This document shows, one piece after another, positions 59,662 through 64,000 of a stretch of 64,000 bases of DNA. Both the position numbers and the translations under genes were made by a program. This DNA is from Ceratothoa steindachneri (lineage: Eukaryota; Arthropoda; Malacostraca; Isopoda; Cymothoidae). The notes beneath the pieces are model-generated. The model had not been told where the DNA came from. It saw only the letters and a program-made list of their open reading frames with translations, and made no database searches. The stretch spans positions 205,081,405-205,145,404 of the forward strand of contig OZ018319.1 in assembly GCA_963969495.1 (NCBI GenBank), given 5' to 3'. Within the stretch, counting starts at the first letter, position 1. The number at the start of each line of letters is the position of its first letter.

Positions 59662-60182
59662 GCACAAAAAGAGATGTTCACTTTCCAACTTAAATGATTA
59701 TAAAATTGCCATAAATTTTCTCCTTCAAACATTCACATTTCTACTTCATTAACATCAAACTTAGCATTAACTAATACATAACTATCTCACCGTAACCCCT
59801 CATTTACAGCCAAATTTATACATGCTGCCATATTAATACATGTCACTTTCATTCATTCGCATCGCTTTTTCACCCGAGCCAATTACACTTTATCTTCCGA
59901 TAAAAAAATAAGCATGAATGAAAGCTATCAATTACGCTAACAGCACCTACAGGAAGTAAGACAAAAAAAGAGCCTTGCTTTCATCTTAACCCACTAATAG
60001 CACCTCTGCATATTTATACTTACCCTAACTCCACTACTTTTTTAGCCACCCTCTTTTTGATAATAATAATTAGGACAAGAAATGTGATTATTTTAATGGA
60101 TAAAAGGAAAGATGAACTCCTTATGCTTGCGAAACTTTTTTAGCATTCTATATATACAAACCTTTACACAATTCATTTAGAA

Positions 60183-60185
<3 letters not shown>
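59662..60185. other. No recognised feature
   Basis: AT-rich sequence without coding or repeat signal. Confidence 0.4.

Positions 60186-60239
<54 letters not shown>
60186..60239. repeat. (TA)n microsatellite
   Basis: Pure TA array ending exactly where the next element's inverted repeat begins. Confidence 0.98.
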
Positions 60240-61307
<1,068 letters not shown>

Positions 61308-61309
61308 AT

Positions 61310-62523
61310 TTCAGTATGGCATAATAGCGCTTCTCGTCTAGGATAGGATCGAATCTAGGTATAGCATGCTAAATTTGACGAATTTTGATGTCCTTTTTTA
61401 GGAATATTTTGATGTATCGGTGAACAATCAACGGAGTTGGAAAGCAGACAGATTAAAAATTTTAGGTGGGAAAATGTTAGCTGACATTGAGGAATGGAAG
61501 CCATCTGAATATTAGAAAAGTTACTTCCATCATGATTATTCGCGCTGAGGATCAAAATTCTGACATCATGATTGTTGCTCATTGCCTTGTTAACAAGCTA
61601 AAGGCTGTAAGACGTGGCATGGGCAGTTTCAAGGGAGACTACGAAGCCGTGGACAGCAGAAATGAACACAGTAGGCGTTCTGACTACGTCTGCACGCAAA
61701 AATGTATCCATCATCCATTAACTTCGCTACCATTCGTACAAGAGGCGCAAGGGACGAATTATCACAGCCAAGGCCAAAGAGAACTGCTTGACGAAGACAA
61801 AGAAGCTCCTGAAGAAGCTGAAGTAGCCTGTTGAGTCCTGAATGATCTGGTTCTCTTCAGATATAAAGAACTGCCATGATCACACTTGCACGACACACAG
61901 AACAACAGGAAGCTTGCCTATAATCCATGCGACGTTCCACGTATCATGAAGAACAAGTTGCCCCAAAGTGTGATATTTTGTGACTGTATCTCCAGTGAGG
62001 ATGACACTATGCCGCCCTACATGTTTAAGCACGGTCTTAAGCTCATTTCAGACGTTATGTTAAGCTGCTGGAAATTGTGGTCAAACCTTTGCTGGGGAGA
62101 GTTACTGCTGGAAGGCCATACTTATCGAAAGAGTCAGAAGAGTTTGTCGGAGAATTTCTAAGACTTCACCCACCCCGCTTTCTGGCCTCTTAATTCCCCC
62201 GATTGTAATCAAATGAATTATTATGTGTAGGGCGCGGTTGAGAAAGTCACCAGCCCTTCTGCAACCAAGATCAAAGCCGAGCTGGTGGCTAAGATCAAGG
62301 AGATGTTCAAAGATTTTCCCAGGGACGCAGTGAAGAAGACCTGCGCCAGGTTTCGGAGCCGTTTTGAGGCCGTGATGGAAGCTGAGGGTGGCTACTTTGA
62401 GAAAACTGTTATCTCCAAGTTATAATCTAGTTGAGATTTCTGAATATTTAAAATACCTTTACTTTGGGCTGAAATATTGCAGTTATTTTTTCTTTTGAGC
62501 CAAAATTTAGCCCGACTTCATAC

Positions 62524-62525
<2 letters not shown>
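61310..62525 (+). pseudogene. Mariner-type transposase pseudogene
   Basis: Frames on the plus strand read through a mariner transposase in order. The N-terminal part has IIRAEDQNSDIMIVAHCL and GSFKGDYEAVDSRNEHSRRS (61510-61700). IWFSSDIKN follows near 61840 (first Asp), then VIFCDCISSEDDTMPPYMF near 61970. The end, from near 62230, contains PRDAVKKTCARFRSRFEAVM and FEKTVISKL-stop (62424). The segment that should carry the second catalytic Asp (QQDSAPxH) is deleted after GHTYRKS. The third reads NSPDCNQMNYYV*G, with Asp changed to Asn and TGG to TAG. The element is dead. It is a different lineage from the copy at 30.8 kb, and it lies between two (TA)n arrays. Confidence 0.85.

Positions 62526-62526
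<1 letters not shown>

Positions 62527-62581
<55 letters not shown>
62527..62581. repeat. (TA)n microsatellite
   Basis: Pure AT array between the mariner pseudogene and the Penelope 3' end. Confidence 0.99.
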
Positions 62582-62584
<3 letters not shown>

Positions 62585-62589
62585 ATATG

Positions 62590-63405
62590 AGAAACTCACA
62601 AAGTAGCGCGTGAGTAGAGCTATAAACTTGTTCAGTTATCAAGGAATAACGATTTTTTTTTTTTACAAAGCTGGCATATACATATATGAGAGACAGCAGA
62701 GTAATGCTAAGCCCATGTACAACGAAAGGGCACAAAAATAGAGAAATATCAAAGAAGGATACGAAGTATAAAACCAAATAGATAAAGTCTACTTTCTGAA
62801 ATTCCAACTGTGAGCAAAGAATGTAGACATTAAGGTCACTAAGATAAATACATACACACCTAATTGTGAATAGATAAAAATAAACGAAAGAAAAATAACT
62901 AAATTAATAAATCAAAGGGCTAAGATTTAAAATGGACAATTTCGTTATAAATAAGCCTTTAAATAACAAGATCTAGTTTAAAAAGACCGGGGTATATATT
63001 AAAAATAAGGCGAAGAATTAATGAATGAGCATTTAACAATATTTCTTTGAATAAAGTCATTAGATTAGTAAATAAATTTAGCCAAATTCCAATTGATAGG
63101 GTGAATGTTTTCCGATAAATGGACAAAGAAAGCGCTGCTGTATTTCCTCTTCCTAATATTGTATATATGTTGCGTCAGGCGTACACTTAATAATTTACCG
63201 GTTTGCCCAAAGTATTGCTTAGGGCAAACTGAACAATCAACAGAATAACCATCCCTCCTATACTATGGTTATTATTATGAATCAACACTTTATACATGGT
63301 AGACTCATATTTGAATATAACAGAAATATTTAACTTATTCAAGAGGCGGGGAAGCGAGGAAAAGGACTCAGAAAACGGTAAAACAAGGGAGTTTTTAAAC
63401 TACCT
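62590..63405 (-). mobile_element. Penelope-like element, endonuclease half (minus strand)
   Basis: Reading leftwards from 63400: LKNSLVLPFSESFSSLPRLL (linker), YSVDCSVCPKQYFGQTGKLL (GIY-YIG endonuclease core, near 63230-63170), SSAFFVHLSENIHPINWNLA near 63130-63070, then a decayed end and 3' UTR to about 62590. It is nearly the reverse of 55793-56330. Frameshifts are present. Confidence 0.82.
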
Positions 63406-63930
63406 TACTCCCCACCATTATCGATTTCCGCCTTGTTCGGTTCCGATATATAGATGTTATTGTTTGTTTGTGGCCTTTTACTGAACTTAATTCTCTGGTT
63501 TCCTCTATTAAGTTTACCCTTGAACTCGAACAAAATGGTGTCCTCCCGTTCTTAGTTCTACTTATTCATAAGACTCCATCTGGATTTAAATTTTCCGTCT
63601 ACCATAAGCCTAACAAACGCCGGTTCTTATATTCATTTTTACTCAGGTCATAATGATAAAGTCAAACGGTCTGTATTTAATTCAATGTTTCTCCGTGGAT
63701 TGCTGGTCACCAGCCCGGAATTCTTGCAGCTTGAAATTTTCAAGATCTTTGAAATTGGTAACGATCTTTGCTATCATCAAAAAATCCTTTTACAGAACTG
63801 AAATCCCTTTCACATATAATTTTAAGAACTCCCTTATTTTACCGTTTTCTGAGTAAAATACGGCTCAGTTCATCTGACAACTCACAGCGATTTACGCACT
63901 GCTAAGTTACATCAATCTTTTGACTTGAAA
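63405..63930 (+). mobile_element. Penelope-like element, reverse transcriptase half (plus strand)
   Basis: Plus-strand frames read RYIDVIVCLWP (a damaged Y-x-D-D region) near 63450, KFTLELEQNGVLPFLVLLIH near 63515-63570, and NAGSYIHFYSGHNDKVKRSV near 63618-63675 after a frameshift. SPEFLQLEIFKIFEIGNDLC and FKNSLILPFSE-stop near 63853 follow. The linker FKNSL-LPFSE therefore occurs in both halves, which point away from each other. The copy may continue to the window edge. Confidence 0.84.
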
Positions 63931-64000
63931 TAACTTTGCGAAGAGAGTATTTTCTATATACGTTTAAGTATATATCAAAGAGAAGAAAGAAGAAATATAT

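Overview
The window is non-coding-rich arthropod DNA, most likely from a decapod crustacean. The evidence is a spliced Rebers-Riddiford (RR) cuticle-protein gene, an interstitial TTAGG-type telomere motif, very many long (TA)n arrays and minisatellites, and decayed Jockey/I, CR1-like, RTE-like, Penelope, mariner/Tc1 and hAT-like elements. There is no prokaryotic gene organisation. The species call is inference.

Gene (230-20395, minus strand). One host gene can be assembled. It has a short first exon (20390-20395, tentative), an exon with the rest of the signal peptide and the first half of a chitin-binding RR domain (19800-20012), an exon with the second half (7941-8045), and a last exon (230-2509) that finishes the RR consensus. 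The last exon then runs about 750 residues into a highly charged tail with a block of about 140 residues rich in Asp, Glu and Ser. All junctions are phase 0 with GT/AG sites, giving a predicted protein of about 867 residues. It looks like a secreted chitin-binding cuticle protein with a very large acidic, probably mineral-binding tail, and it is the most interesting object here.

Introns. Intron 3 (2510-7940) holds a minisatellite, a dispersed element inserted in it, and a Jockey-type remnant. Intron 2 (8046-19799) holds an intact 517-residue retrotransposon gag (ORF1) with three zinc knuckles, behind a perfect 367-bp tandem duplication and with no ORF2 behind it. It also holds an RTE-like scrap and a 56-bp minisatellite.

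20.4-53 kb. No host gene was recognised. The stretch contains minisatellites (36 bp, about 40 bp, 61 bp, about 21 bp and 60 bp units), RTE-like (minus) and CR1-like (plus) remnants, a mariner deletion derivative with terminal inverted repeats between two (TA)n arrays, and a Penelope-like element with a hammerhead-like 3' motif. It also contains a TTAGG-like interstitial repeat, a Jockey-type copy (plus), a CR1-like copy (minus) and a hAT-type MITE.

53-64 kb. Dense nested transposons separated by (TA)n: Tc1 remnant, I/Jockey-type RT-RNase H, Penelope fragments in inverted arrangement, a 937-bp hAT-like element with repeated AGCCCGAG subterminal motifs, a dead mariner, and a Penelope copy split into divergent halves at the window edge.
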